Shown: positions 12,301 to 22,228, numbered from the stretch's first letter. The stretch is DNA of 31,414 bases from Chlamydomonas sphaeroides (GCA_001662425.1 BDDC01001021.1:2662-34075); one strand, 5' to 3'. The notes: a model not told the origin generated them from the sequence alone. Numbers and translations: made by a program.

Positions 12301-15300
12301 GTGTCAAACAGCTGCACGATGATGAATGGAAAGATCCTGCGGCGCAGGGCAGGGGTGCGCCTCGCCCCTCGTCAGTGGGCCACACACGCCCCCCGCATGG
12401 GGCCGCCCCGCCCGCCCCAGCCTGCGGAGCAGCCCCGGCCACGGAGGCCCCCAGCCCTGCCCCACCTGGCGCCGACCAGGATCCAGTCGCCGCCGACGCA
12501 CGGCAGCTTGACGCCGCCCACGTGGTAGTAGCGGTCGGCGCAGCCTGGGGCCGCACGGGGGCCGCGGGCGAGTTGGTGAGTGGGAGAGAGAGGAGGCATG
12601 AGACATGGGAGAAAGGCCGCTCGCCGTTGCGCCGTGCAGCGCCGACGTCACGGCGGTGGCCTCACCTAGCCAGTTGCGAGTCAGCAGCAGCCGGATCTGG
12701 CGGTAGGAGGCGGACGGCGAGGGGGCGCAGCGGCAGCAGGCAGGCAGATGGGCAGGCAGGCGGGGTAAGTGGCGCCACGGCCGCAGCCGCGGCCTCTGGT
12801 GAGGGGGGCAAGTGAGCATCACCCCGCTGGGTGGGGCCTGGGAAGGCGGTCAGGGGACCGGGACCCCCTCTCTAACTGCGCAGGCGGCCTCCTGTCACAC
12901 GCAGACGCACACCCGCACCGGCTTGACGAGGGGCTTGTGGATTACCCAGTAGTCAAAGGGGATCTTCATGACCAGCACCTGCAGGCCGCAGCGCAGACCC
13001 CCGGGGTGCGGCCGTGGAGGTCGTCGGCTGCAAGGATGCGTCCGAGCGCAGGGGGCCACGCAAGGCTGCCTAGCGGTTGCGGCTGTGTGGGAGGTGTAGC
13101 GCCCGCATGCCCCTAGCTGCACACGCAACCAGGACCCACCAGGAACCAGAAGAACACGTTGGCAAAAAAGTTCTTCCAGTTGATGTGCATGGGGCGGTAC
13201 ATCCAGTTCTGGGGGTCGGGCCGCGCGCTCCAGTTCTGGAAGTAGGCGGGCAGCTGCAGCGCCGAGGTGAGGCTGATGGTGTAGCTGCGGGCGGAGGGAG
13301 GGAGGGCAGGAGCGAGGAGCGAGGGGCGGGGCGGGCACGACGGGGGTCAGAGCAAGGCGGCGTACATGCGGGCTGCGGTCGTCCGCCTCTTGCTGCACCG
13401 GCCCCGACGCGGCGGCGGGCGAGGTTAGGCCGAGGCGGCCAGGAGCCCGGGCCGCGCCAGGCCAGCTGTGCGCGGACCGCCCAGCAGCACGCCGCGGTGG
13501 CGGCGGCGCACCCGTCTCGTGTGGTGAGCAGGAAGTGCAGCAGGTGCGCCCCCGTGTAGCCGGCGGCCACGTAGCCCCAGGTGTCGCGGGCCAGCTCGCG
13601 CAGGCCGCTGGTGGTGTACTGCGGACCGTGCGGCGAGGGGCCGGGGAGGGGGAGGGCGCGTCAGGGCGCGGCGCGTGGGCGGAGCCCTGGCAGGCAGGGG
13701 CTCCCGGGCCAGCTGGGCGACACGACGCAGGCTGCAGCAGGCGAGGGGTTCAGGGGCTGCCGGCTCTTGCGAAAGGCCCTGGTGGCTGCAGGTCCTCCTG
13801 TGCCTGCATGGTGCCTCTGCCGGGCGCCGCCGCACCTGCAGCGTGTAGTAGAGCGTGAACAGCACCGCCAGGCCCAGCCACTCCACCAGGCCGCCCAGCA
13901 CGCCCAACATGGGGGCGCCTGCGGCCGGCAAAGGCAGGGCCGGGGGCGGCAGCAGCAGCGGGGCTGGGGATGGTAGGGTAGAGGGAAGCGGATGCGGGGG
14001 AGGGAGGCCGGGGCGGAGGGCGGCGCGCGCAGGGCTGGGGGCCAGGGTTGGAGGCGACGGTGCGAGGCGTGTAGTCAGTCCCTGGGCGCAGAGCCGAACC
14101 CAAGCTCACCCTCGAGCTCGATGACGCGCTCGGGCTGCAGCGCCTGCAGCTGCCGCACCGACACACGCACGGGCTGCGGGCGGCCAAGGGACGGGGCGGG
14201 GCGGGGCAGGGCATGAGGAGACGAGTTGGACGCTGGCGGTGAGAGGAGACCCAAACGCAACCCCAGGGTGTGGCCCGCATCCCCCCAGCCTCATGCGCAC
14301 ACATGTGCGGACACATGCACACACCCTGCCCCGCACCTTGGCACCGAATTCGTCCCTGCTCTGGTACACTGCCATGTTCTGCAGCCGGGTCGCATGCGCC
14401 GCGTTGCGGGCGCCGGCCAGGCCGGAGGGGCGGCCCATGGCGCCGGCCTGGACCTGCGCCGCCACCTGCGGAGAGGGCCGGGGACACGGCGCCGCAAAGC
14501 AACGCACCTTACGTATCCCTTGCATGATGATGCCGGCCCCATGCTCGAAGCTCCCTCTGCATTGCCCCACAGCCGCCCACCCTGTCTAGGTAGAAGCAGC
14601 CCAAACGACCGACTATCTGCATCGCCCGTCGCGTCCGCGCCCTTATCGCTAACCTCCCTGTCAGAACCTGCAGCGCCGCCTCGCCTGCCCCCCATACACC
14701 AACTCCAGCCGCCCACCTTGTCCAGGTGGAAGAAGCCCTTGCGGTCGTATATCTTGGACATTGTGGTCTGCAGCGGCTCCGGCACCGGCACCGTCATGTG
14801 CCTGCGCAGTCGGGGGAGGGGCAGGCAGGCAGGCAGGCAGGCATGGCTGGAAAGCGCGCCACGCGACGGGCGGTGCGCGTGCGTCTACGCGCGGACGGGC
14901 AGGTATGCGAAGTCGCGTGTTGGTCGCATCGCGCCGCGAGGCACCCTTGTCATGGGTGCTCTGTCACCTCAGCGCGCGGTGGCGGCTGGGGCGGCAGCCT
15001 GGCTCACCAGTTGGCGACCCGCTCCAGCCAGGTGGCCCACACGTGGGTGAGGATGGCGGAGCTGATGATGCGCCAGTCCCAGCCCGCAAACGCCTGGCGG
15101 GAGGAGCCGGGTGGGCCGAGGGGCAGCGCCAGGGACAGCACCGTTCGGCGGCGCACTGGGGGCCGGTGCGGCCGCATGTACCGTGCAGCGGTGCTCGCTG
15201 GCCCTGTCGCAGCACGGCGCAGCTCCGCGCAAACGACCTAGTGCACACCGCGTCTCGTGCCGCGCGCTTTCCGCCCAGCCAGCCGCTACCCCTGCCCCCG

Positions 15301-18300
15301 TCCCCAGCCCCTGCCGCGGCCCGCTGCCTCGCCTGCGCCTGCATGATGTGGAAGATGACGAAGTGGAAGGCGTAGATGCGGAAGAAGGCGCGGTAGATGC
15401 CCCACCAGGAGCGCCGCTCGCGGTAGGTCTTGACGAACACGTTCTCGCGCCACCACTCGGCGGCCAGCTGCGAAGCGCGTGTGGCAGAGACAGGACACAC
15501 CGCGGGCGTCACTACCCAGCGTTGAAAACCCCGAGCCATGAGCTCGGGCCCCAAGAGAGAGCGAGGCCGGAGCGGCTTGCGGGCGAGACGCACGGTCGGG
15601 CGCGGGCCGCACGCTGCGGTCGGGGCAGCGAGTGGGCAGTCCCTGGGCCCCCTTCCCCCGGCCCTCATCCCTTGCTGCCGGCCGCCCACCTGCGGGTCGA
15701 ACTTGGTGGTGATGAGGCTGTGCGTCCAGCCGTGGTAGCCCAGGTTGGTCATGGACTGGCGGGGTGAGCGGGAAGGGCCGGGGGTAAACGGCCGCAGCAG
15801 GTCAGGAGGGTGGGTGAGCATAGCGGTCGGGGCTGTCGAGCCGTCCAGGCCCCGCACTGGCCTCACCTGGTACGCGTCGTTCATGGCGCCGGTGGCGATG
15901 TCGTAGGGCGTTACCCGCAGCCGCAGCAGCGCAGGGTACACCACCATGCGGGCCGACAGGCTCTCATTGAAATCGTCGTAGCCCAGCCTGGGGGTGGAGG
16001 AAGGCAGGCAGGGAGGGGAATCTAGCGAGATGACGCACAGGTGGATCCCGGTACGAGGGAGGGACCGCGGGATGAACGCGGTCCCTCCCTCAGTCGTCGA
16101 ACGTTCTGCCAAGCATCAGTGCCCCGCAGGCGGGTAATGACCAAGGGCCAAGGCAGCAAGTGCGAATGCGGGCAATCATCACGTGCCGCTTTGCATTCGC
16201 GGGCCGCGCGCTGCGCTCGCCTGTGCGCCGTGTCCACGCCGAGCGTGGACAGGTGGTCGATCTCGTAGCTCATGACGTAGAAGATGGGCGTCACGATGCG
16301 GTCGATGAAGAAGGAGCCATCGCCGTAGCTGATCAGGTCGGCCAGCAGCTGGTGGGGAGGGGAGGGAGGACGGGAAGGATGGAAAAGATGGGGGGGTGAG
16401 GAGCGCAAAGGGCGGAGGGCGGCAGCGTGAGGGGATGCAGACGGGGAAGGTCGTGCAGCATGCAGGCTGTGGACCATGCGGGCCAAGCTGCCGGCTAGGA
16501 GACGCGACGGCCCACGGCACAGGGCTTCAGGAGGAGGGTTCAGTAATGTGCGCGCGACTCGGCGTGCGAGCTGCCGTGAGGAACAGGCGCCAGTACCTCC
16601 AACTGCAGGCGCTGTCACGAGCCGCCGCCCGCCGCCACGCTCCAATCGAACTCTTTCCCCGGGGCCCCTGCGCTCACCTCCCTGTCCCCCGAGGGCACGT
16701 CGCTGTTGCCCAGGCGGGTCATGATGCTGCTCAGCTTGCCGCAGTCCTCGGGCCGCATCTCCTGCGGGACAGCCAGGCAGCCAGACCGCCAGGCACACGG
16801 CAGCGGCAGCGTCGGCGAACGGGACATGGCAAGGCGAGGCGGCAGCGCGGGCGTGGCCTCGGGACAGCAATAGCCGCGGTTGGTGGGCCGGAGGCCAGGC
16901 GGGGACTGCCAGGAAGCACGTCTACGATGCCCCTCTGGCTGCCGCTGCTGCCCCGCCCCCCACGACGGCCGCCCCTCCACGGCGCCACGCACCATGGGCC
17001 GTATGCCCAGCTGCGTCTGCACCTCGCTGACCAGGTGCTGGTGCGTGTTGCGCAGCTGCGCCAGCCGGTCGCGCGCGGTGGGGATGCGGTTGGGTGAGCC
17101 GCGCGCCCACAGGTCCGCCATCACGTACGAGTGTGACATGGTCCAGAACAGGAACCACATGGCCTCGGGGCAGAACCGCAGGTTGGCGCACTCCTGGGGG
17201 CCAGGGCCGCGGCGGGGGCAAGCGATGCGGCGGGCAGCATAGATGTCTGTGGGGCCGTGCTGGTGCCGTGGCGGGGAGCCGACGCGCAGCGGCCAGGGCG
17301 CAGCGGCCAGGTGGCAGGGGCCAGGTTGCAGGGGCCAGGGTGCAGGGGCCAGGGTGCAGGGCCCTCGGCAAGGGCCCCACGCGCACGGCGGCGAGCAGAG
17401 GGCGGGGCGCGTGCAGCTGGGGCCCGCACCGAGTAGATGAGGAAGTACAGCGCCAGCTCGCACAGCAGGCCGTTCATGACGCGGTGGTCGGAGAATGCGG
17501 CCTCGCGCAGCTCGTCAGTGAAGCGCTGCGGGCGCGGCGACAGCCGCTGCATCTTGGTCCATTGCATCTTGCGGGGGAGGGGCGAGGACAGCGAGGGGTC
17601 AGCTGCGTGCCCTCTACACGCGACGGCACAGGTGGTGAGTGCCCGCGGCGGCTCCGCTGCGCTTGTCCGCCGGCCCCTGGCCCCACTCCGGCTCAAGAAA
17701 ACGCGTCATTTCGCAACGGCTTGGATCTAAAATCTTGAGCCAACGCGCTGACGCCCATCCGCTGCACTGTACCCTGCCTGCCACCAGCCCCGCCTGCCGT
17801 ACCTCGTACGCATAGAATACGGTGCTGTGGAACTCGAACAGCGCCTTGGAGAACCGCTCGTCGTCCGTGTCGTCGCCGCGCTGCCGCCGGACATAGCCTG
17901 CACGGCACGACACGCAGCTCGCTGAGGTGCCAATTGCCAAACCCGGACCGTTCCTACACGCTGCCTGCACGACCCTTCCCCAGCCGCAGTTCGCGCCGCC
18001 CCTGCCGTGCACGGCTCGCTGCCGCCAGCCCTCGCCCTGCCTGTGCGCTGGTCACGCGCCCCTCACCGTTCTTGACCAGCAGCTGGATGAGGTGGTCGGC
18101 CGCCGCGAAGATAGAGGCGGGCACGTACTCCTGCTTGGCGTCCCTGAGCGTGGCCGGTTGCGCGTTGAAGGCCTGCCAGGTGGACGGCGCGGCGAGCGCA
18201 AGGTGTGTCCCGCGCACCGCGTCTCACAGCCTAAGCGGAGCTGCTAGTTGCCCCCAGGCCGCCTTCGTAACTGAGTCGGTCACGTCGATAGCGCGGATAA

Positions 18301-20896
18301 ATAGGATCCGTATTAGATGCGAGGGCTGCACCCGGGCCGCACGAGCTTGCGGGCGGGCCAGCGCCGCAGCATGCCAGCCCAACCTCACAGCCCACTCGCT
18401 GCTTTCTTCCAGACCCGTCACACCCGTGCTGGCAACATCGAGCGCTTGGGCCCACCACTGCCACCAGGAACCCCAAATATGTGGCCGATCCGCCGAACGG
18501 CGCAGCAGGGGTCCCCCATGCCCCAGCCCCTTGCCCCTCACCTGGAACCCAAACACGCGGCCCACTCGCCACACGGTGGCGAACACCAGGCTGTCCCAGT
18601 GGCCGGTGGTGATGATGGGCAGCTTCACGGTGCTGCGCGGCTTGGGCGGCGCCGACGCAGCGGACGCGCCCGTGGGCGCCGCACGGCTGCGCACCGAGGC
18701 GGCCACCGAGGCGACGGCAGAGGCGGCCACGGAGAAGCCGCCATCCGTGACCGCCGCCGAGCCGGGCCGCGTGCCTGTCGCGGGGCCCTCATAGTCGACG
18801 GAGCGGTTGGCGCCAAAGGTGACGCTGGCCGTGGCCCTGTTGAGCGGGCCGGGGTCCTGCTGCATGCCCGGCAGCGGGATGGACGCGCCGGGGGCCGCCA
18901 GCCGGTGCCCGCCCGCAGAGCCGGCCGGTGCGAAGCCCGACGCCGAGGCCAGCGCGGAGCGGAAGGGCGGCGGCAGCGACTCGCCGGGCGGCAGCGCGCC
19001 GGCGGGGCCCTGCAGCTCGCCCTCCAGCGCGCCCAGGTCCAGCTCGCGGTGCCGCAGCGACATGTGCAGCTTGGCGGGGACCACGGCGCTGTCGGGCCGC
19101 AGCGGCCCGCCGCCCGCGGCGCCGCCCTGCGGCCGCGGCGCGGCGCGGGACGGCGGCTGTGCGCTCGCGACCGCGCTCAGCGGCGCAGCGGCGTCGCGCG
19201 CCGCAGAGGCGCTGCCGCGCTCGCGGGGGCTGGTGCTGCCGTCGCTGTCGGATGCGTGGCCTAGCTCGCCCAGGCCCAGGCGCAGCTGCTTGCTGGTACC
19301 CTCCTTCTTGAGCACGCTCTGTTTGCGCCGGAAGCCCGTGGGATCGCCCGGCCCCGACTCCGGCTCGTGGTCGTGCGCCGGCTCCTCCAGCTCCCCGGGC
19401 CGGCCCAGCAGCATGGCGCCGATGCCGGAGAAGGCCGACACCATGCGGTCGCGGAACGACTGGCTGCGCGAGTTGGCGCCGTTGCTGGCGCCGCTGCGCC
19501 CGCCGCGCGAGGCCGCCTTGCTGCCCGCGATGAAGCCCGCGCGGCGGCTGGCGTCGCCTCCGCCGCCCTCGCCGCCCAACGCGCTCTCGTCCTGCACCTC
19601 CTGCACCGCCCGCGCCGCGGCCTCGGCGACGCTGACGCGCGGAGCGAGCTTGGCAAAGCCCGCCTCAGCCTCTGGGCCCAGGTTGGGCACCGGCTCGCGG
19701 CCCGTGAAGGCAGCCACGTTCTCCAGCTCGCCATGCGGGCTATCGCCGCCCGTCAGGCGTGCGGGGGCCCGGAAAGACGTGGCCCCGGTCCTGCCGTGCG
19801 AGGTGGCACCGTCCGCGATGCCGTCGTGCACGTCGGAAGCCGAGTCCGTGCCGGCTGGCACCAGCCCGCCTTCCCGGAACGCTGCAAGGCAGGGAGGCAG
19901 GGTTGCAGCCGTGAGGGAGGGCCGAGAGGGCCGACGCAGCAGCACGAGGCAGCCGGGGTACAAGCAGCCCGGGCGGCAGGCAGCAGGGTTGCTGAGTTCA
20001 ATGTCGTGGCCCCCAATCCCCTCGCCCCGCTGCTCACACTTGGCAATGCCGCGCCACATCGAGGTGGGGGACTGGTGCTGCAAGGGCGCCACGGGCATCT
20101 GGTGCCGGCTGGGGCCTGCCAGCGGCGTGCCACTGCGGCTGGCACCTGCCAGGACCTGCGCCAGGCTGCCCACCGACGTCCGCCAGCCCACACGTGACGG
20201 CCCGGCGGCCAGCTGCTGCGCGGCTTGCAGCCGCTCGGCCGACGCCGCCGTCACCTCCCCGTCCAGGCTGATGTGTTCGTACTCCTCGGGATTGCCCATG
20301 TCATCGTGGTTCTCGTGCGCTGGGCGGCTGTGCGCGCGAGAGGGGCTGGCGCGTGCCGCCGGCTGTGCCGCCGAGGCGACTGCGCGCTTCGGCCGGAAGC
20401 CGGTAGTGCTTGGCGCCGCTCCTGCGAGCGAGCCGTCCGCCATGGGCTCTGGTGTCGGAGGGCTGAGCGTGTTGGAGGCACCCCGGCCCAATCGCGACGT
20501 GGAAGCGCCGCGGGCCACTTGCGACGTGGACGCGCCGTGGGTGGACCCCTCGCTGCACAGTGCCGGGGGCCTGCCCCCCGGGCGTGCAGAGCCGGCACGT
20601 GAGCCGGCGGCGCTGCCTGTCAGGCGCCCGGCCACAACACTGGGGCCGCCACCGGCGGGTGCGATGACCTTTGCTGAGGAGCCCCTGCTTGGCAAGATCT
20701 GGGGGTTATGTAGCGCCGCAGCCGCCCCAGGGTCGTGCACCACACTCTCCAGCCGTAGCCTTCCAACTCCGGTAGGGCCCTCGTCGCCTTCCTTTGCCGG
20801 CGCCGGGCCTTGCAAGGACGGCCACGCGCCATCGCCCTGATAGCCCTCGCTAAGGACGGGCTTGCCACGGCGCGAGCCCTCTCCCGCTTGAGACAT
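1..20896 (-). CDS. GSL: 1,3-beta-glucan (callose) synthase, GT48/GSL/FKS family, giant form, 3' end outside window
   Basis: This is a plasma-membrane glycosyltransferase that would polymerise UDP-glucose into 1,3-beta-glucan (callose). I assembled about 57 exons with consistent phase, 9323 coding bases (about 3107 residues); the C-terminal membrane part lies off the left edge. Family signatures read in order are YFLIYS/ECANLRFCPEA (FKS1 domain 1), GYDDFNE, six hydrophobic segments, DLISDKEMDLL, WSVLTPAYEEDVLYAVESG, ASYRGQLLARTVRGMM, GEGKPENQNHA, DMNQDNF, PARVRMHYGHPDVFNKL, GGMSKGTRTLHISEDYF and GRDMGFDSI. Plant callose synthases are about 1950 residues and fungal FKS1 about 1880, so this protein is far longer because of an N-terminal extension and a central insertion. 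The start is the first ATG of a long open frame, with a TATA-like box about 70 bases upstream. Exons are listed under the block entries. Four introns use GC donors. No frameshift or internal stop was found, so it looks intact. Family assignment is near certain; individual small exons are less so. Confidence 0.93.
401..479 (-). repeat. Purine-rich intronic tract (G-rich on the transcript strand) with imperfect tandem units
   Basis: Inside the GSL intron 331-495 the plus strand is almost pure C/T and repeats CTCCTTCCCG followed by CTCCCC or GCCCCC about four times. On the pre-mRNA strand this is GGGAGCGGGAAGGAGG-like and has several GGG/GGGG runs, so G-quadruplex formation is possible. It may simply be low-complexity intron sequence. 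Confidence 0.7.
496..7369 (-). other. GSL block 5: catalytic GT48 (glucan synthase) domain
   Basis: Exons 7369-7263, 7056-6945, 6782-6716, 6517-6360, 6036-5911, 5712-5689, 5523-5434, 5237-5140, 4866-4721, 4549-4443, 4175-4115, 3920-3777, 3490-3337, 3193-3023, 2847-2760, 2594-2534, 2384-2290, 2100-2013, 1789-1694, 1356-1331, 1132-1029, 855-828 and 637-496 (roughly residues 2295-3058). All family landmarks appear in the expected order: LREGDLISDKEMDLL, EEAQRVLGFFINS, WSVLTPAYEEDVLY, YRGQLLARTVRGMM, FEYVVAVQTYGRNA, EAYRIRLP, LGEGKPENQNHA, DMNQDNFVAEAFKIRNLL, RMHYGHPDVFNK, ISEDYFIGAAHTLRGG, CGKGRDMGFDSI and REVHRLGTRLDWFRLMSFY. Nothing suggests loss of activity. Exons of 24, 26 and 28 bases (5712-5689, 1356-1331, 855-828) are real by phase and homology. 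Confidence 0.93.
973..1020. repeat. Short tandem CCCTGCCCT repeat in a GSL intron
   Basis: About four copies of a 9-base unit (CCCTGCCCT/CCCTCCCTG) lie in the intron between exons 1132-1029 and 855-828, close to the donor side. It is low-complexity sequence with no other sign of function. Confidence 0.6.
8160..8275 (-). repeat. Triplicated GDKSM coding repeat in GSL central insertion
   Basis: Read on the minus strand, three units GGDKSMRGG, MGDKSMRGG and PGDKSMKGR follow each other with spacers PGHH and HHPG. The plus-strand DNA shows the same core (CATGCTCTTGTC) three times at about 38-47 base spacing. The last unit runs into the kinase-type site GRRMSMGP. Confidence 0.85.
10392..10707 (-). 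repeat. Four-copy degenerate (I/L)F..R(R/H)S.A.G protein repeat in GSL central insertion
   Basis: In minus-strand order the copies are IFGWRHSAAGEA (10707-10670), LFVNRRSSAPGEI (10625-10587), LFGGRHESAEGAG (10549-10508) and LFGGGRRSSATGT (10430-10392). They are separated by about 27-40 residues of low-complexity sequence, and a possible fifth degenerate copy, LRRSDTGE, follows. DNA identity is low, so these are old or constrained by protein function rather than a recent duplication. Confidence 0.7.
11682..15467 (-). other. GSL block 3: first transmembrane bundle (about six helices)
   Basis: Exons 15467-15333, 15093-15008, 14801-14717, 14465-14337, 14173-14110, 13918-13836, 13618-13512, 13284-13140, 12978-12913, 12696-12666, 12544-12466, 12336-12281, 12092-11990 and 11750-11682 (roughly residues 1047-1458). 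Hydrophobic segments are IYRAFFRIYAFHFVIFHIM, IISSAILTHVWATWL, VLGGLVEWLGLAVLFTLYY, GYVAAGYTGAHLLHFLL, FFANVFFWFLVLVM and IFPFIIVQLFDTALFYQF. The fifth is followed by IHKPLVKP, matching the IKPLVKPT hallmark of callose synthases. Exon 12696-12666 is only 31 bases but is needed for phase. The intron after 15333 has a GC donor. Confidence 0.85.
14819..14845. repeat. (GGCA)n tetranucleotide microsatellite in a GSL intron
   Basis: About six uninterrupted copies of GGCA just upstream, in the transcript sense, of exon 14801-14717. It is a simple sequence repeat likely to vary in length between strains. Confidence 0.8.
16055..16091. repeat. Perfect 15-bp inverted repeat with 7-base loop in a GSL intron
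   Basis: Left arm 16055-16069 (GAGGGAGGGACCGCG) and right arm 16077-16091 are exact reverse complements around the loop GGATGAA. It lies in the intron 15988-16220, the same intron that uses a GC donor. Transcribed, it would be a very stable hairpin. Confidence 0.9.
17291..17360. repeat. 14-base minisatellite, five copies, in a GSL intron
   Basis: Five adjacent 14-base units of the form GGCCAGGGTGCAGG occupy 17291-17304, 17305-17318, 17319-17332, 17333-17346 and 17347-17360. The last two are identical and the first has drifted most. They lie wholly within the intron 17194-17429. Confidence 0.9.
18542..20896 (-). other. GSL block 1: N-terminal extension of about 733 residues, predicted disordered
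   Basis: Exons 20896-20038 and 19881-18542. The region is rich in Ala, Gly, Ser, Pro and Arg with scattered acidic patches and has no domain I recognise. Most of it has no counterpart in plant callose synthases, whose N-terminus before the FKS1 domain is short. The end of this block (TTGHWDSLVFATVWRVGRVF) becomes ordered and leads into the FKS1 region. The 156-base piece 19882-20037 keeps the frame open, but it starts GTGAGC and ends in a C/T-rich tract before GCAG, so I treat it as an intron; if retained it would add 52 residues. Possible kinase sites include RRKQS and RSQSF. Confidence 0.75.
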
Positions 20897-21370
20897 GCGT
20901 GACTAGTTCGCCCAAGCGGGCTCGCCGGATGAGCTCCGCATTGGAACTGAAGGTCGCGGCGTGTTATAGTGCCGGGCGGTGTGTAAGTCTGTGTAACCGA
21001 TGCCGCAGTGCGAAGCCGCGGTCAAGCCCGAATTCGGCCCAGAGCTCTCTCTTGTACAATACAGCGCATCAGTGCATCAACTGGACCAAGACGAGGGCGT
21101 GACGTCCAGTAATGTATCGTGGCCTTGGTATCATGGCCATGTCCGCGTTCCGCGCCTGCGCGTCAAATCATTATTTGACTAGGTCTAAGGATATGCATAG
21201 GCTGGAGCTAGTCCGCAGGGGGTAAGTAAGGGAAAATGGCCATCGCCATGGGGGTTCGTCCTCCGTGCCCAATCGTGCCCCTTTGGCAACCCCCCCTTCT
21301 CACAGGCCTCTATACCTGTCCCCAGCAGCTCCGCCACGCACCCCTTGCGCTATCGACACAACATTTCACT
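20897..21370. promoter_or_regulatory. Divergent promoter region between GSL and the OB-fold gene
   Basis: The 474 bases between the two start codons hold no coding signal and are less GC-rich than the genes. Reading toward GSL there is a TATAA-like box (CACTATAACA, near 20960-20970), about 70 bases before its ATG. A small palindrome GTCAAAT-CATT-ATTTGAC at 21162-21179 carries TTTGAC on both strands and sits in a local AT-rich patch. Toward the OB-fold gene, CTCTATACCT near 21308-21317 could act as a core promoter. All boxes are by eye only. Confidence 0.4.
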
Positions 21371-22228
21371 ATGTCGACCACCGTGTCCGCTATTCGCCCC
21401 GATGCTAAGGGTCTGTCGCTTACCGTCAAGGTGCGCAGCAGCCACGCTCACCAGTCTAGCATATGTCGACTTCCACAAGGAATGAACTGCAGGTGATCGA
21501 TGCCACGACGGTGATGGAGCGCAGCCGGGGCGGAAAGACTCCATCCGTGAAGGTCGCGGAGTGCCTGGTCGCCGACTCGACCGGCGTCGTGATCTTCGTG
21601 GCTCGCAACGAGCAGGGTAAGCCAAGCTTAAGTGCAGCGACCGCCTGTTGCAGATGCGACGCTCAATTCCCTGCGCAGTGGACGTGGCGACCAAGGGAGC
21701 TACGATCACACTTAAAGGCGCGAAGGTGGAGATTTACCGCGGGTCTCTACGCCTTGTGGTGGACGCTGCGGGCAAGGTGGAGGCCAGCGCTGATGATCTT
21801 GAAGGGCCCGTGAACGTGAGCAGGACTTCAGATGTCCCTCCAGCCTAGCTGCATAGCTAGAACGTCATAGGGCGTAGCCGTGACGTGGGTACCTCGAATG
21901 CCGACTGTCGAGGGCCTGCGTGTCCCCCTCGCCGGCGCTTTGGGACAACTGACCAGTTCCCCGGGGCGAACCCCAATTCTCCTGGTGGACCCGCGGCGCT
22001 TCCACCCCAAAATCACACCACACCTACATATGGATGGGCTCAAGCCGTGGCTCGCGGACTAGGCACTGGCGCACTCCCAGCGTTTGCCCGCCGGCATTGC
22101 GCACGCTGCTCAGCTTGGACGTCGGTGCCAACGAACCACTGCCCTAACAAACCACTCCCCAAATTCCTACGCAGACCACGCTCAACATGTCCCTACTGGA
22201 GTTTGAGCTGGTGACGGTTGGTGCCTAA
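21371..22228 (+). CDS. OB-fold single-strand nucleic-acid-binding protein, plant At4g28440-like
   Basis: Four exons, 21371-21430, 21493-21616, 21679-21815 and 22175-22228, give 124 residues. The fold should be one OB barrel that binds single-stranded DNA or RNA. The sequence tracks the Arabidopsis At4g28440 family along its length: IRPDAKGLSLTVKV, VKVAECLVADSTGVVIFVAR, a short gap, GATITLKGAKVEIYRGSLRL, then the last exon NMSLLEFELVTV where the plant protein has NLSLVEYELVNV. The two small introns are 62 bases each and the third is 359 bases. The family is also compared with SOSS-B/NABP and RPA-type OB folds; its cell role is not well defined. The first ATG of the core frame is used. An in-frame ATG at 21236 (context AAAATGG) would add 45 residues that do not resemble the family. 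The gene is divergent from GSL. Confidence 0.85.

Larger units (their letters stand above)
15690..18172 (-). other. GSL block 2: FKS1 domain 1 and following cytoplasmic region
   Basis: Exons 18172-18067, 17897-17803, 17567-17430, 17193-16993, 16761-16678, 16348-16221, 15987-15867 and 15755-15690 (roughly residues 734-1046). The join of exons 17567-17430 and 17193-16993 recreates YFLIYSECANLRFCPEA, which matches the plant consensus YFLIWGEAANVRFMPEC. VTPIFYVMSYEID, followed across an intron by GYDDFNESLS, matches the plant VVTPIY...YDDLNEYFW stretch. The intron 15988-16220 needs a GC donor (AG|GCGAGC) to keep phase 2. The exon 17567-17430 acceptor (GCAAG) is weaker than its neighbours. Confidence 0.85.

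Noticed and set aside
14819..17360. Tandem repeats as a possible CRISPR array
   Set aside because: The (GGCA)n and 14-base arrays have no spacers, lie in introns of a eukaryotic gene and are ordinary micro- and minisatellites.
19882..20037. 52 extra in-frame codons in the GSL N-terminus
   Set aside because: The segment starts with a GTGAGC donor and ends with a pyrimidine tract and GCAG acceptor, and removing it keeps the frame. Treated as an intron, though retention cannot be excluded.
18807..20840. 677-codon open frame on the plus strand
   Set aside because: It is antisense to the GSL N-terminal extension. Very GC-rich third positions keep antisense frames open; the product is low-complexity with no domain, and the minus-strand frame joins in phase to recognisable GSL exons.
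1..20896. GSL as a pseudogene or several broken genes
   Set aside because: The many frame changes are all explained by introns with proper donors and acceptors and matching phase. No internal stop or lost signature motif was found.
21236..21370. 45-codon in-frame extension upstream of the OB-fold start
   Set aside because: The ATG at 21236 has good context, but the added residues do not resemble the family and a TATA-like box lies between the two ATGs. Kept only as an alternative start.
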